Assembly (NCBI GenBank): GCA_964036665.1
Contig: OZ038530.1
Span: 5,022,001 to 5,086,000 of the forward strand
Source: Gordius sp. MW1
Taxonomy: Eukaryota; Nematomorpha; Gordioida; Gordea; Gordiidae
Direction: 5' to 3'
Length of the DNA: 64,000 bases
This document shows, piece after piece, positions 10,820 to 23,900 of the stretch (positions within the stretch are counted from its first letter, which is position 1; each line of letters opens with the position of its first letter). Made by a program: the position numbers and the translations under genes. Under the pieces are notes generated by a model. The model was given only the letters and a program-made list of their open reading frames with translations. It ran no database searches and was not told the DNA's origin.

Positions 10820-11130
10820 AGTGCAATATAGTTGCCGACCACACTACCCACTGTGTAGTGTTGTAAAAAACCAAGGTTTGGTCGCCTGCAAGGGTTAGCG
10901 TTTTTTCCCAACCCTTTCAGTGTTAGGTGAATTTTTTTGGGTTCACCCTTGGTGTTTGGCGCTTTTCACACCCAAGCACCAAGGGTGTTTGGGTGAAATT
11001 TTTTTGTCGACCTTTAACGTTTTTGTTAAAAAACACCCAAAAAGTGTTGGGTGAATTATTTTGGTCGACCTTGTTTTTACAAAAAAACACCCTTGGCGTT
11101 TAGGTGAATTATTTTAGTAACCTTTTGGTT
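10820..11130. repeat. Degenerate repeats of GGGTGAATTTTTTTGG type
   Basis: Alternating motifs such as ACCCTTGGTGTTT, GGGTGAATT and GTCGACC recur with inverted copies (CACCCAAAAAGTGTTGGGTG). The block resembles a small self-complementary minisatellite. The sequence before it (10337-10819) has no supported gene. Confidence 0.5.
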
Positions 11131-11344
11131 TGGTTTTGGTCGTTTTGGGTTGTGTATGGAAATATGTGAAGTTTTTATAATTTTTGTATTTAATAGTTAT
11201 ATATTTTTGTAATGAACTTTTATTGATAGGAAATATGAAATGACGTCACTAAGTGGAAAGTATCATACTTGCTAGTTATAATCAATTTATAATTTGTTCC
11301 AATTGGTTGCGATGCATCATTCATGCAGATCATTAAAGGTATAT

Positions 11345-11935
11345 TATAAGAATGTTTTTTCCACCTTTTCAAGGTGAAACAGGTGACAAATGTCATAATC
11401 TTTAATCTATTAAAATGAATATTTTTTTTGGAAATAGATTAATCATATGACTAAAACAAGTTTTAAACTCGAGACTAAAACAAGTTTTAAACTCGAAATT
11501 TTTTAAAATCTTTAGTATCTATCGAAATGAATTTTTTTTTTGAAAATTGGTTTATTATATGACTAAAACAAGTTTTAAACTTAAAAAAAAAATTTCACCT
11601 TTTTAAGGTGACACAGGTGACAAATGTTAAAATCTTGAATATCTATTAATATGAATTTTTTTTTTGGAAATAGGTTAATTATATATGACTAAAACAAGTT
11701 TTAAACTCGAAAATAATATTTTTTCACCTGTTCAATGTGAAACAGGTGACAAATGTCATAATCTTTAATAACTATTGAAATGAATATCTTTTTTTGAAAA
11801 TGGGTTCATTATATGACTAAAACAAGTTTTAAACTCGAAAATTTTTTTCAGCTTTTTAAGGTGACACAGGTGACAAGTGTCAAAATCTTCAATATCTATA
11901 AATTTAATATTTTTTTGGGGGAATTTGGTGCACTA
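11345..11935. repeat. Tandem repeat, period about 125 bases
   Basis: Units contain GACTAAAACAAGTTTTAAAC, then a T-rich run, then CACCTTTTTAAGGTGA and ACAGGTGACAAATGT. Copies start near 11446, 11556, 11686 and 11813, with a 26-base partial duplication at 11472. The units differ by point changes and T-run length. No coding potential. Confidence 0.85.
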
Positions 11936-12044
11936 TATAAATTTTAAAAAGTGTTAATCTAAACTAACTAAGTTATAATTATAAAAAGTTAAGAGTCCTC
12001 ATTTCAACCATCTTAGTCACTAATTACTAAAAAACGACGGTTAA

Positions 12045-13105
12045 TTGCTATGCAATTTATGGGCTCGCTTTTTGTTATCCGTCCGTCCGTCCAACGTTCT
12101 TAATTGCTGGTTCGATACCCGGAGAGGGCAAATTTTTTTTTAAATTAAATTTATATATTGTTCTTGTTAATACCATTGATAATATGACTTTTTAACCGTG
12201 TCCTGGCTACTGACCAATGAAAAAATGACTATTGGCAAAATTGTGATTCGAAATTTTTTTTTCTCGTTTTTTTCGTCTCTTATGTATTTGTATCCTTTTT
12301 GACCGTGTCCTGGCTACTGAACTTTTAAAAAAATGACCATTGGCCAAAGTTTAAATCGAAATTTTTTTTCGTCTCTTATGTATTTATATCCTTTTTGACC
12401 GTGTCCTGGCTACTGACTAATAAAAAAATGACCATTGTTTAAAGTGTAAATTAAAATTTTTTTTTCGTCTCTTATGTATTTATATCCTTTTTGACCGTGT
12501 CCTGGCTGACCAATAAAAAAATGACCATTGGCCAAAGTATAAATCGAAATTTTTGTTTCGTTTTTTGAATTGCTATATAGGTTAACATTGATAATTATTA
12601 CCTATGCCCCCCTGGGCCTATGCCTATACTGATATAGTTCACTGTGCCCCCCCCCACAAGGGCTTATGCCTCTACTGATGTGGGTTCAAATCCCGGAGAG
12701 GGCAAAAAAAAAATTTTAAATTAAATTAATATATTGTTCTTGTTAATACCATTTATAATATGACTACTTGGCCGTCCGCCGGCTAACCAATGGAAAAAAA
12801 TGACCATTGGCCAAATTGTGAATCTAGTGTTTTTTTCGTTTTATTTCGTCTCTTATGTATTTATATCCTTTTTGACCGTCTCCTGGCTGCTGGCCAATGG
12901 AAAAAATGACCATTGGCCAAAGTGTCTCAAATTTTTTTTCTATATTATAAATATAAGTTACTTGGCAGTCTGCTGGCTACTGACCAATGGAAAAAATAAC
13001 CACTGGCCAAAGTGAGATTCAAATCGGCATTTTATACCCCCCCCCCCCCCCCCTATAGACATTCTCGTCTCTTCCCACCTTTCTCGCCCATAAATTGCAT
13101 AGCAA
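12045..13105. mobile_element. Element with 20-base inverted ends enclosing a minisatellite
   Basis: TTGCTATGCAATTTATGGGC at 12045-12064 reappears as its exact complement at 13086-13105. Between them lie two related segments, each starting GGTTCGATACCCGGAGAGGG or a close variant (12111 and 12665, box B-like), and a tandem array with units around GACCGTGTCCTGGCTACTGA (near 12197, 12300, 12398, 12491, 12871 and 12965, period about 95-103). No transposase and no certain target duplication, so classification as a MITE is an inference. Confidence 0.55.
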
Positions 13106-13270
13106 ATATGCTACGTTTATACGGAGTATAGATGAGTTTCGTTCCCCCTTCTCTCCTGCACCTTCTTCCCCCTTTCCCTGCCCCGCCTTCCCTTACCCCC
13201 CTCTCTTCCCCCCTTCCCTTCCCCCACCCCCCTCCTCCTTCCCACCAGGGCCGAAGGCCCTGCTTTTATG
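13021..13270. repeat. Poly-C and pyrimidine-rich tract
   Basis: A C17 run near 13037 and a CT-rich tract at 13140-13250. A proline-rich frame across it is a composition effect. Further on, to 14100, the sequence is AT-rich without a supported gene. Confidence 0.6.
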
Positions 13271-14102
13271 GTGTTATTTATATTAATCTTCGTAATTTTA
13301 TTTAAATTTTTGGCACGTTATACTAATATTTTGTTAATCTAAAGGAAAACTAAAAGAAACAACATGAAAAAATTAAACATTTCCCAAGCTATAATTTATA
13401 TTTATCTAAGAAGAGATAACAATTCAATAATTATAGTTTTAATTAAGTAATTCTTTTAAGCTAAGCCACTTTTTTGTATTAAATTTTCGCTTTGTTATTT
13501 ATTAACAGGCAACGAAAAACAGCAAGCGATTAAAAATTACTTATTTTAAAAGCCCTTAGGTCCAAACAATAGCTTATCAAATGTGTATAATGTATTCTTT
13601 GTGATCGAGGCAATACTAAATTGTTAAAAAAACCGTCGTTATAAGTTTAACCAATGATATCACATTACAAGAAATTAAGTTTTTGTTGTCGTTACGGTCA
13701 TTTTGGGCTTTTACTTTTGATTTGTACTACTGTGAATTTGAATCACACGTTTAATGTTTTTAAGACCTTTATCATAAGTCACTTAATACCCGTTGCTGTA
13801 TGTTGAGATGAGGGACGTAGATTAGATTTAAACTAAATTATATTTCTTGAAAGAAAGATAAGACAGAGTCAAAGTTTTTTGGGTACTCATCTTTTGTTAT
13901 TATCACTACTCTAGCACTCGATTGATATGCTATATTGTTATTTAAAACAAAGACTAAGTAGAAAAATTTATGAAATTAAATATCTGGAGTTCACTTATCA
14001 GACAATAGAAAACAAACACACATATATTTTAACGATTATCACTTTCTATTATTTGTTTATTCTAGGCATTGTAGCATAGATGGGAAAAAATTGTGTAATA
14101 GC

Positions 14103-14269
14103 CATGGGGATAGCCAGAATTGGAATAATGCTTAATGGAGGGGTAAAATAATAAGTTTTTGGTAAAATAATAAGTTTTTGAGAATATAAAACTAATTATA
14201 TCAAATTTTAAATAATTGCTGGATTTAAAGGGGCAGTCGCCTCTCCCTGCCTCCTCCTGACTACACATG
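14103..14269. mobile_element. CATGGGCG-type hAT-like MITE (diverged copy)
   Basis: Ends CATGGGGATAGCCAG and CTGACTACACATG are diverged forms of the inverted ends seen at 60837-60995. Flanks GTAATAGC and TTAATGGC match at 6 of 8 bases, consistent with an old 8-base target duplication. Confidence 0.6.
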
Positions 14270-14277
14270 TTAATGGC

Positions 14278-15168
14278 TTTTAAACAATTTCATTAAACCT
14301 TTACATTCTGAGCAGAAATTTATTAAAACCACAAAGCAATAGCTTATAATTATTATTACAAATTGCAATATGTTTATCTAGGTTAAAAATATATTTTAGA
14401 TTCGTATTTTGAGCTATTTAATTTTTCTAAAACGAAATATTTATTTTGCAACCTTTTTCAATTATTGCATTTATATTTGCATTTTAGCATGCTTATTATA
14501 ATAAATTGTGAAAATAATAAAGGTTGAGATATTTGTTGTAGCTTAATCGCGAAAAACCTGCAACGAATCACTTTAGGTCAATCGTTAAAAAAATTAAATC
14601 CATCAAAATAACAAATAATAAGTCCAAGTTCAGCCCGCTAATTTTACATTTTTATTTGCTTTTTAATTTTCCTTATTGTTTCAACATTATATACATTTAA
14701 TACAAATGTTAATCTTAATTTTATACAAAATAATAAATCATTAAGAATTTTCGGATCCAACGAATTCTTCTTTTTTAAAAGTTAATTTTTTCACTAGTGG
14801 CACTTCTGCCCGGATACCTAAAACCATAAATGCATAATAAGATAATTTTGGTAACCTTATATATGATTATAATATATTTTGATAATGTTAATTTTTTTGC
14901 TTTTCCACTTGGTAGTTTATTGACATAAAATTAACATCTCACTAATATTTAATTGGTGACTTGAGAAAAGATAACTCTTACTTTATGATAGATTTTTAGG
15001 TATGAATGGAGTGAATTTCCGATTTACAGTCTTAGAGGTATTGATGAGTGAATGAATAAATGGATACGTAATTGTAATTTCATTGTTAATTTAATAAGCA
15101 TTAAATAGAATTTTAAAACATTATAAAAGCACACCTTTCTTTATGCTTTAGAATACACAAATTTTAAT
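14278..15168. other. AT-rich spacer
   Basis: No gene or element recognised. Open frames are short and AT-driven. Confidence 0.4.
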
Positions 15169-15172
15169 TTAA

Positions 15173-15791
15173 CCCTCGAGAGTATTCCTAAAAATCCCGA
15201 ACGCGAGAGTATTCGTGGGGTATAACTCTACCCCATTTTTAAACTTCTTATAACTTTTAAAGCATTCCTTTAAAACCTTTGAAATTTTAAACATATGTTT
15301 ATAAAAGCCTTAAGATTGATGGTATAAATTTTGATTTAAATCTAATCAACATTACAAAACTTATTAACAATTTTCTGGACCCCCATTTTTATTTTGGTTA
15401 TTTTAGAGCTTCCCCTTATTTTACCTCTTGACATCATATACCTTAAAATAAATCAAAATAAACGTGATTTTTTATTAAAAGAATGTTCAAAATGTATTAA
15501 AAACACAAATTGTAAAAGATATCTTCATATAAAAAAAAATACATATATTTTTTCATATAGAAAAAAACTTACGTGAGAGTATTCGTGGGATATAACAGAA
15601 CCCCACGAGCCAAAAAAGCTCTATATTTTAAAAAGTATTAAGCCAAAACCTATGAAATTTTCACCTAACCTAGTTCTTGATAAAATATTAAGCTACTGAA
15701 AAGGCCAGATTCATTAGATTTAAATTGCGTTTTATATTTAAATTTATAATTTGCGTGGGGTACCAAAATACCCGACGAATACTCTCGAGGG
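15173..15791. mobile_element. piggyBac-like non-autonomous element
   Basis: Inverted ends CCCTCGAGAGTATTC and GAATACTCTCGAGGG are each flanked by TTAA (15169-15172 and 15792-15795), the target always duplicated by piggyBac. Subterminal copies of GAGAGTATTCGTGGG lie at about 15207 and 15575. The 619-base interior has no transposase; a 60-codon frame at 15394-15576 is AT-rich with a few cysteines and is unlikely to be functional. Confidence 0.85.
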
Positions 15792-16469
15792 TTAAATGAT
15801 TTTGTAACGACTTTAGGGGGGCCTTACCTATATATAAACCCGGCCCGAAGCTGCGGGATACTACACTGCGTCCAGGCACGGTTTGTTGTTATTTTCGATT
15901 AAAAGCACGTCCAATGCCGGACTTCCAGACCCGTCCGCGGGCCGGGCCAGGCTCTACAGATCTGTAAATTCGTTTTGTTTTACCATAATGTGCTAGAAAT
16001 GTAAAAGAAGGAAACAAAAGAAGAGGAAGATTTTTCGATTGAATATGTTTTTTTTGGTATAGGTTGTTATTTGGACTCATTTTCTAGTTTTATTTTTCCA
16101 TGAAAAAAACCATTTTTTTAATTTTAGTTACCATTATAATATACGATAGATTAAAAGATATTGAAATTATAAAGTGTACTGTTCTATTCCTGAGCGGTGT
16201 TTCACTTGCCCCGGCATTTAAAGTTTTAGAAGTTAGTTTGGTTTTATATTTATGCAAAAACTATCAATTCTTTTTATTGATTTTTCATATATATAGACCT
16301 AAAATCTATATTCCTACAAATAATAATGCGATCATTCACATTTTACCTGGGGCTGCTTAACGAAGATTTATTGTTCCTTGGAGTTTTAAACCATTTTCGC
16401 ATTGAATATATAAAAAAATTTAAAGTGTTAAATATTTAGAAGTGTGTTACTTAGATCAGTAGTTTACAT

Positions 16470-17433
16470 CAGAGGTCAGATTTGTTAGAATTTTTCAGCC
16501 CGAACCCGGCCCGGCCCGATTTTATAATTAATCTGCCCGCCCGAGCCCGCCCGAACCCATCTAAGTGTCCGCCCGGGCCCGCCCGAATCGTTAAAGCTGC
16601 CCGAATTGCCCGGCCCGAAATATTAAATTTGCCCTTTAGTCCCGAATTTGTGAGGTCGCAAACAGAGGTCGGATTTGTTAAAAATTTTCTGCCCAAACCC
16701 GGACCGGTCTAAATTTTTAACTAAATTCCCCGCCTGAACCCTTCTAAGTGTCCGCTCAGCCATGCCAAAACCATTAGAGCTGCCCGGCCCTATTAATAAA
16801 ATTTGCCCGTTAGACTAGAAATTATCCAATCCCAAAATCTTTTAACCACTATTACAAAATAAGCATTAAATAATGGCATATTGATCAGAACAAAGATGAC
16901 AATATTTTATTATTCATAATTATTATGTAAAAATAACAAATCGTCGACAATTTCCGGGGATAATCTTGTGCGTCTTTCCTCTATTAATCTTCCTGCGATA
17001 GAGAAACTTCTTTCACTTGCAGCACTCGTCGCCGGGATGGCAAAGAGTATTTTTGTTAATCTTGCTAATTTAGGATACCTAAAATAGTTATAATTTTAGA
17101 TAACTTTAATGTGACTTGTTTTCTTTATTTTTCCACCATATTAAAAGGGAAAATTTTTCATCCACGTCCTTGTCTAAAACATCATTCAAGTATGAATTGA
17201 TCTCATCTAATGCTGTATCATCTTCATCATCAGCCTATAGCGAATTTTTCTTTTTTCGAGGAAAATCAATTTGATAAAATTTCTGGCATGCCCGAATTGC
17301 CCGAATCTTATCAGCGTGCCCGCCCGGGCCCGTCCGAAAAGTAAAACTTAAGACAGTTGCCCGGCCCGGCCCGGCCCGTGGGCCGGGTCGGGCGGGCCGG
17401 GCAGCGGGCCGGGCCGGGCATTTCTGACCTCTG
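16470..17433 (-). mobile_element. hAT element, deleted, with doubled GC-rich end
   Basis: The ends are CAGAGGTCAGA (16470) and TCTGACCTCTG (to 17433). The outer flanks, GTTTACAT on the left and GTTACATG on the right, look like an 8-base target duplication with one base lost. Both subterminal regions are very GC-rich (GCCCGGCCCGGC). The left one is a tandem duplication, with a second CAGAGGTC head at 16663. The interior keeps only the 3' part of the transposase. Confidence 0.8.
16910..17240 (-). pseudogene. hAT transposase C-terminal dimerisation domain remnant
   Basis: On the minus strand, pieces DEDDTALDEINSYLNDVL and FSLLIWWKNK lead, after a frame break, into RYPKLARLTKILFAIPATSA, then SERSFSIAGRLIEERRTRL and DDLLFLHNNYE with a stop at 16910. 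This is the conserved hATC dimerisation region (W-W-K..YP.L...A......P.TSA.SER.FS). The DDE catalytic part upstream is missing, so the fragment cannot transpose by itself. Confidence 0.9.
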
Positions 17434-17906
17434 GTTACATGGCTTTACCATCGCTCTTTTTTCAAAAGGTTAATCTATAGATTAAACGTGAGATCATTTA
17501 TAGTTTGAAGTGGTAAACTTTGAAAATGTTTTAGATTTTTCCCCATTTTCAGGCCAATAACAATTAGGTGTAATAGATTTGCAACAATAAGTTCATGGCT
17601 AACTTTTAATTGTCGTAAAAAACATAATTTAAAAAGGTACTTATAACAATTCTTTTGTTTTAAGATATAAAATTATGGCGTGGTCAGATAAAACTTTCAA
17701 CTTGAAAGCAATGAAGTACAGATGAATGATAATACTGTCTATAAATGTCCACGAAGTTCATTTGTTAATTTTATTGTTAAAGGATTATCCATTTCCTCAT
17801 GTATTAAGCTCTCATTTAACAAAAGATACATGCAATTTAAATATTATAGTTTTTTTCTGACTGTGTAAATTCATTATTCATTTTTGTACAACAAACTAAA
17901 TTTTTG

Positions 17907-20900
17907 ATGGACTTCATTCTAATTTTCTTGGCTCTGTATTCCTTCATCGGCAATGTTAAAAGTAATTTTATAAATTTTAAAATTAATTCCAAACGGTCCA
18001 AAATTAAACTATATAATTAGCAACAAATGAACTCTGGGCCTATTAAACATTCAAAAACAAGAAACTTTTAACATTTTTATTTCATATTTTTTAATGAGTG
18101 CCTTAGATGCTTTTAGCTGCTTTTAAGTCCACATACCTTACATATGATTGCCGCGATATTTATTTTTTACAAAAGGTTGAATTAAAATGATGCCAAATAT
18201 TAGTAAGCTAAAAAAAAAATTTTATTGAATTTTTTGATCAAAAACTACAAATTTTTTATTTTAATTATTTAAAATCATTTTTTGGAACTTAATGTTCATA
18301 AACTTATTGTTAAATTATATACATGTAATTAAATTGCTATGATTATTTCTATTATAAAAGGATTTTGTCTATATTGTATAAATCCAATCATGGGCCTAGC
18401 CAGGGGGGAGTGACTGCTCCCCCCTAATTAAAAAAAAAATTTCAATACAAAAACCCTAAAGAATTAAAAAAAATTATGTTTTACTCCCCCCTAATTTTGC
18501 TCTGCCCCCCCCTCTGGATAGTCGAGACCTTTTTTTTTTTGCTCGCTCCCCCCTAATCCGAAAGCTGGCTACGCCCATGAACCCAATAAAATATGAAATT
18601 TCTTTTAATAGGACAAATTGAAAAGTTGTCTGGAATAAGTTTAGTTAATAATATAGTAAATGAAATACACTTATTTGTAAAGTGCTTCTTTCTCACTAAC
18701 TATTATTTTAAATTATCAACTACAAACTTTAAGCTATTATTATGTAGTTGGAATCAAAAGGCACTTTGAAACCGCTTTCGCATTATTTAAACTCTTCGCT
18801 CATTTCAATTATATGCACACAATGATTATTGCAGAGAAATATTTTGTAAATTTATGTTAATAATTGTAGAAAGTTCTCAAAAAAATAAATCATTTAACAT
18901 TCATAATTTTTAGTTAAATAAAGCAAAAGTTCATTTTATAATTACCAACGTTTAATAACGTTGCCTCTTATTTTACATTCCACTTGTGAAATTGAATCAA
19001 AACCTATGAGCGTAGCCGGGGGGGGGGGGGGGGCAGGGAGGGGCGGCTGTCCCCCTTTAAATCCAAATATTTGTTTAAATTTATTAAAGTTATGGCTAAA
19101 ATTAAAAAAAAAATGTTCATTTTGCCCCTCCTTAAATCATTTTTGCCCCCTTCCCTCTAATTCCAATGCTGGCTTCGCCCATGTCGAAATCATTATATAA
19201 AACTAAAGTTATTATTATTTTTGCTAAGGCGAATGCGTCATTCAGATTTCAAATGGTGGGAGGAGCATCACTTCCACACAAACGACATTAGTAACAACTA
19301 ATAATCAGCCTTCAGCTAGCATTACTCTGGGTAAATATTAAAAAAATTAGTGACTTTACCGTAAAGTTATTAAATGTAAGTAAAAATATAAACTTTTTAG
19401 ATTAGTATTCTGTAGGATGATTAAATATAGCGAAGGTTTTTAATATTAGAATGCTTATCTTTTGCTGGAAGAGACAAACAATCTTTTGTCAGGTCTTTGC
19501 TCTTCTTCAACTCTTTAACATAGCTTTTTAATATGTTAATTTATTTGGATTGTTTATTTTATAGCGGGCCCCACTATTAATGCTACTATATCAACGACAA
19601 CGGGTACAACGTGTTTCACAAGATTCTCATTTACAGTCCCTATAAACGCTGATATAGGTAATTATCAAATATATCTTGTAAAACTATAACCAAATACTAA
19701 GATCTATAAGTGTGGGTATATAATATTTCTTTACATAACATGCATCTTTAACATATTCCAGCGTCTTGTATATGAAGCCGTCTTCTAAAAACTTTTTTGA
19801 CTTTCTAACATGATTTCCTCTTCTATGCATTTGAACTTTTATTAAAATCAAGTTCTACATACTAATCTAGGACCTTAGTTAAAATAACTTATAAGACTTC
19901 ATATACCATGTTTAGCTTTACCCAAGTCGGTCTGCGTTCTGGCTGACTAGACCGGTTTTACACAATAATATTATACATTATATAAAAAATAAATATAAGT
20001 AAAATTTATATTTAACATTTCATGCTATAACTGCTCAAAATTATTTGTTTTTTTCACAAAAAATTGCAAATTTTATTACACTAAATCTATGAAAATTTAA
20101 GTTTTTGGTCGGTTCATAGAAATCTAAAAAGGCATAAAAAATTTCTAGTTTAATTAATATTATAAATATTGGATATATTTGTATTAGCAAGCTAGAATAA
20201 TTAAAAACACGTTATGTGCTTAAATTTAAATAATAATTCATACCTACTTTTGTATAAAGAAAAATATATGTACTATGTGTAAAATTATGGGATGACATTG
20301 GCCAAATTGCCCAAATAATTGCCAAAACTTTTAATAAAACCACATGTTGTATAATAAAAATATTAAATTAGACCTAATTTCAATCAATTTCTTGAATAAA
20401 AATAAATTCGTTATTGTTAAAATCCCTTGCACAAGGTAATCAGTTGGTCGATTATAACATTAAAAGGTTTACTTAAATTTAAGAAACGATTGGTATACAC
20501 GGGTCTGTGCCCGCATCCAAATTTTTAAAAAAATACTTAAATTAAAATTACAAATTTTGCACATATTATATTCAAACTTTTGTGATTCATTATAGTTAAA
20601 TATTTTCGACAATAAATATCTTTTGAATTATAGCTATCTAAGAAAGATTTTCTGACAATTTTTCACGGTGTTTGCCATATTAAACCTCAAAATCATTTAA
20701 ATTTTTAAATGTTTGAACTCCTTGAAGAGATAAAAATTGTATAAAAAAATAACAAGCAGAAAGAAAAATATCAGGCCTCAAATATCATCAAATTTTTCCC
20801 TTACGTTTTCTCTTAAATAAGTGATTGATTTGATATATTTTATGAGAAATTTAAACTGAAAGTTGTATTTTGTATATCAAATGGTTGATATCTGATTTAG

Positions 20901-23900
20901 GCCCAAACAACTCCAGTCTATATTATATCTAAATTCAAAAGCGAGTTTTTAAAATTATATACCATCTACATATATTTAGATTTGATTTAAAAAATTATTG
21001 GAATTATATTTAGTTGAAGGCTTTCAAACACTTATATACAACTTACTGTGCAATTGGATTTATTAAAAATGAATATAAGCTTGTGGAAATAATGAAAATA
21101 CCACATTTTTCAGGCCGTTATATATTAATTTACAAATACTTAATAAAACAAGCTTAATAAGAATAAAACTAAAGAATATTTAATTTATCTAAGTTATTGG
21201 CACGATATTTAAGAATATTAAGAAAAAGAGAAAAATTGTAAAACTCTTACATAAGAAGTGATTTAAAAAAAAAGTATATTTAAGTCAAAGAATATTTAAT
21301 TTATCCAAGTTATTGGCACGATATTTAAGAATATTTATAAAAAGCCGGAAATTGTAAAACTCACACCTAAGTGTATTTAAAAACTTTAAAAAAAGTATTT
21401 TTAGGTTTGGCACAATAATAATATAAAAGTTATTCATTACATAGGCGTACATAAGGGGGGGGGGAACGAGAAATTCCCTCCCCTAAGCAAAAAATTAGTA
21501 ACAAATTTTTATTGAAAATTTAGATTAAAGTTTTTATTTTATATCTGTGTAACTAACTCAAAATGACACTTATAAATAAATACGATATAAACTTATTCAT
21601 TTTTGAATTAAATTTAGACAAAAAGCCAATTGACCATTTTTCGCTTTTTTAAATAATCTTTAGATGATACCCTGTATTTGTTCAAAGATGTAGATAAAAA
21701 CATCTCACCTTTAGTTATAAATAATGACGTAGATTAGTGGCGTAGCCAAAGACCCCCCCCTCTCAAAATATTTTTGTGAATTTTTGCATTAAAAAAAATT
21801 TGATATAAATAAAATATGCTGTCCTAATGCCGGGCCCAAAATGACGATTTTAAATTTCAGGCATTAATTTTGTCATATTTTCGAAAATTTTTGATTCATT
21901 TCTAGAATTTCATAAATAAAAAAGTGACAAAAAATAGTAAATTATATTAAAAAAAATCTCTGCCCGCCCAGGCCTACTTGAAAATCTTAATTTAGCCGGG
22001 TGCCTGCCCTGCCCTTTGGCCAAGAGGGCTCAGAAGCGGGCCCGACTTTTGGTTATTTAATTTTTATTTTTTATTACAAATAAAATGCTTAAAAAATTTC
22101 TTGAGAAAATCCTGGCTACGCGCCTAATTCATTATAACAAATATATAAAACAATGAACAAACAATTATATCATTTAAACCACAATATAAGCAACCAACAA
22201 TCTCAAAAAATGTAACAAACCTAGTTACAAAGGCATTCAAAAATTTAAAAGAATACATGGCAGATAATTTTTATGGAAAATTTTAATGCATGAACCTTTC
22301 TTAACAATTTATCGACAAAAATTATGAAAATAATTACCATATAGGTCTAGTTAGTCCTAGATATCCAGGAAGGTAATATTTTAAAAACTATAAATTGAGT
22401 ATTATAAAGAATTACAGTGTTGTTTTTGGTAAATTTTGTTTAGCCATAAAAAAACTCACATTCTTGCACTCATTACTCTTTGTTTTATAAAAATTTTGAA
22501 AGCATTTTGATTTAAATAGACTCAAAAACCAATGAAGAATTAAATATATATATAAAAATCTTATAGCTGTAATTGGGCTATTTGTATAATGGTTTAATAC
22601 GTTTATTTATATTTATTTAATAGCTGTGACTGCTCCTGCTACTGTTATGCCTGTCAGCACGTTGAAAATATTAAATGGTGTAGCTACTCCTACAATGCTA
22701 GGAGTAGATATGGATCTTACAAATGCCGCAACGAGATCTGAAGGGAGATTTGGGAATCTATTTACTACGAGAATAATTTTCAACTTAGCTGCAGATGTTA
22801 GGTTTTTTGTTTCGGTAAACATTGCTTCAATAACACTATTTATAATTACTGTTAACTTAAAAAGCGCTTAAATAATAGCTTGACTCAGATTATTAATTTC
22901 AAGTACAACCCTGTCCCATGTTAATTAAACAAGCAGAGTCGTTTCTAGAGCCCTGAAATTGTTCTTTGTCTTAAAATTTATATCCCAATTGCTTTTATCA
23001 AAACTTATATTAAGAATAACTATAAAGTATTGTATTAATAAACTGATAACGCATTTAAATATTGCAAATATATTAATCTTGTTTATGTTATTTAAACCCC
23101 GAATTAAACCATACTAATTTGGGTTCGGGAAAATTTAGATAAGCGTCAAGTTGGGAAAAGGTATGTTAAAACAGTTTAAACTCATAGTAGGCCATTAATA
23201 TTTTGGTTCAAGCAAGATTTAAAAATGTTTTGCTCCATTAAAAATAATAGGAATGCCTATGCCAAATCTTATAAATACATAACTAATATTTCACATAATT
23301 AGTTTTGATAAAATCTTCTTATTTTAAGCCATCCGTTAATATTATATATATTTATGTCATCTAACCAAATGAGTTTATAAAGGTTTCTGTGCTCCTAAGC
23401 CTAACTTTGCTCAACCCAAAGTTACAGGAAGAGGAAAAATAATTTACGGAGATCTATTATTTATATGTTTTATACCCTACCCGTTGAGATTACCTAGATT
23501 ATAAATTTGCCAACACTAAAGCTGAGACCTAAATTATTATTTGAATTAAATTTGTTTAAAGGTTTTTTTTGCAATAAAAAATCCATATTATTCAAAGTAC
23601 AGTAAATGTCAAAAAATTTAAAACGATATAAAAAAAATTAAAATTACACTTACGACTAAAAAACTATAAAATAGCATTGATCCATAATGGAAATCATATG
23701 GGAATAATGATTTCTATTATAATCTTTTGCCTGATAAAAAGGCAATCTTTCAAATCTAATGAGACTTTAAAGATCGCCTTTCCAATTCGTTTCAAGAGAG
23801 CGAGAGCTTCAATGCAAGTTTACGATTGTGTTTTACTACGGTTAAAAATAGTAGCCGAAAAATTTGATTAATTGTGGGAAATTAATAATATTGCTACAAC

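Noticed and set aside
12111-12131. Possible tRNA gene from a box B-like sequence
   Set aside because: No acceptor or anticodon arms, and it recurs as part of a repeat at 12665.
13095-13286. Proline-rich open frame
   Set aside because: Produced by a CT-rich low-complexity tract.
16100-16360. 86-codon frame with a signal-like start MKKTIFLILV
   Set aside because: AT-driven hydrophobic composition, no motif, no partner exon.
16469-16712. Overlapping Arg/Gly/Pro frames on both strands
   Set aside because: They follow the GC-rich hAT terminus and have no coding signature.
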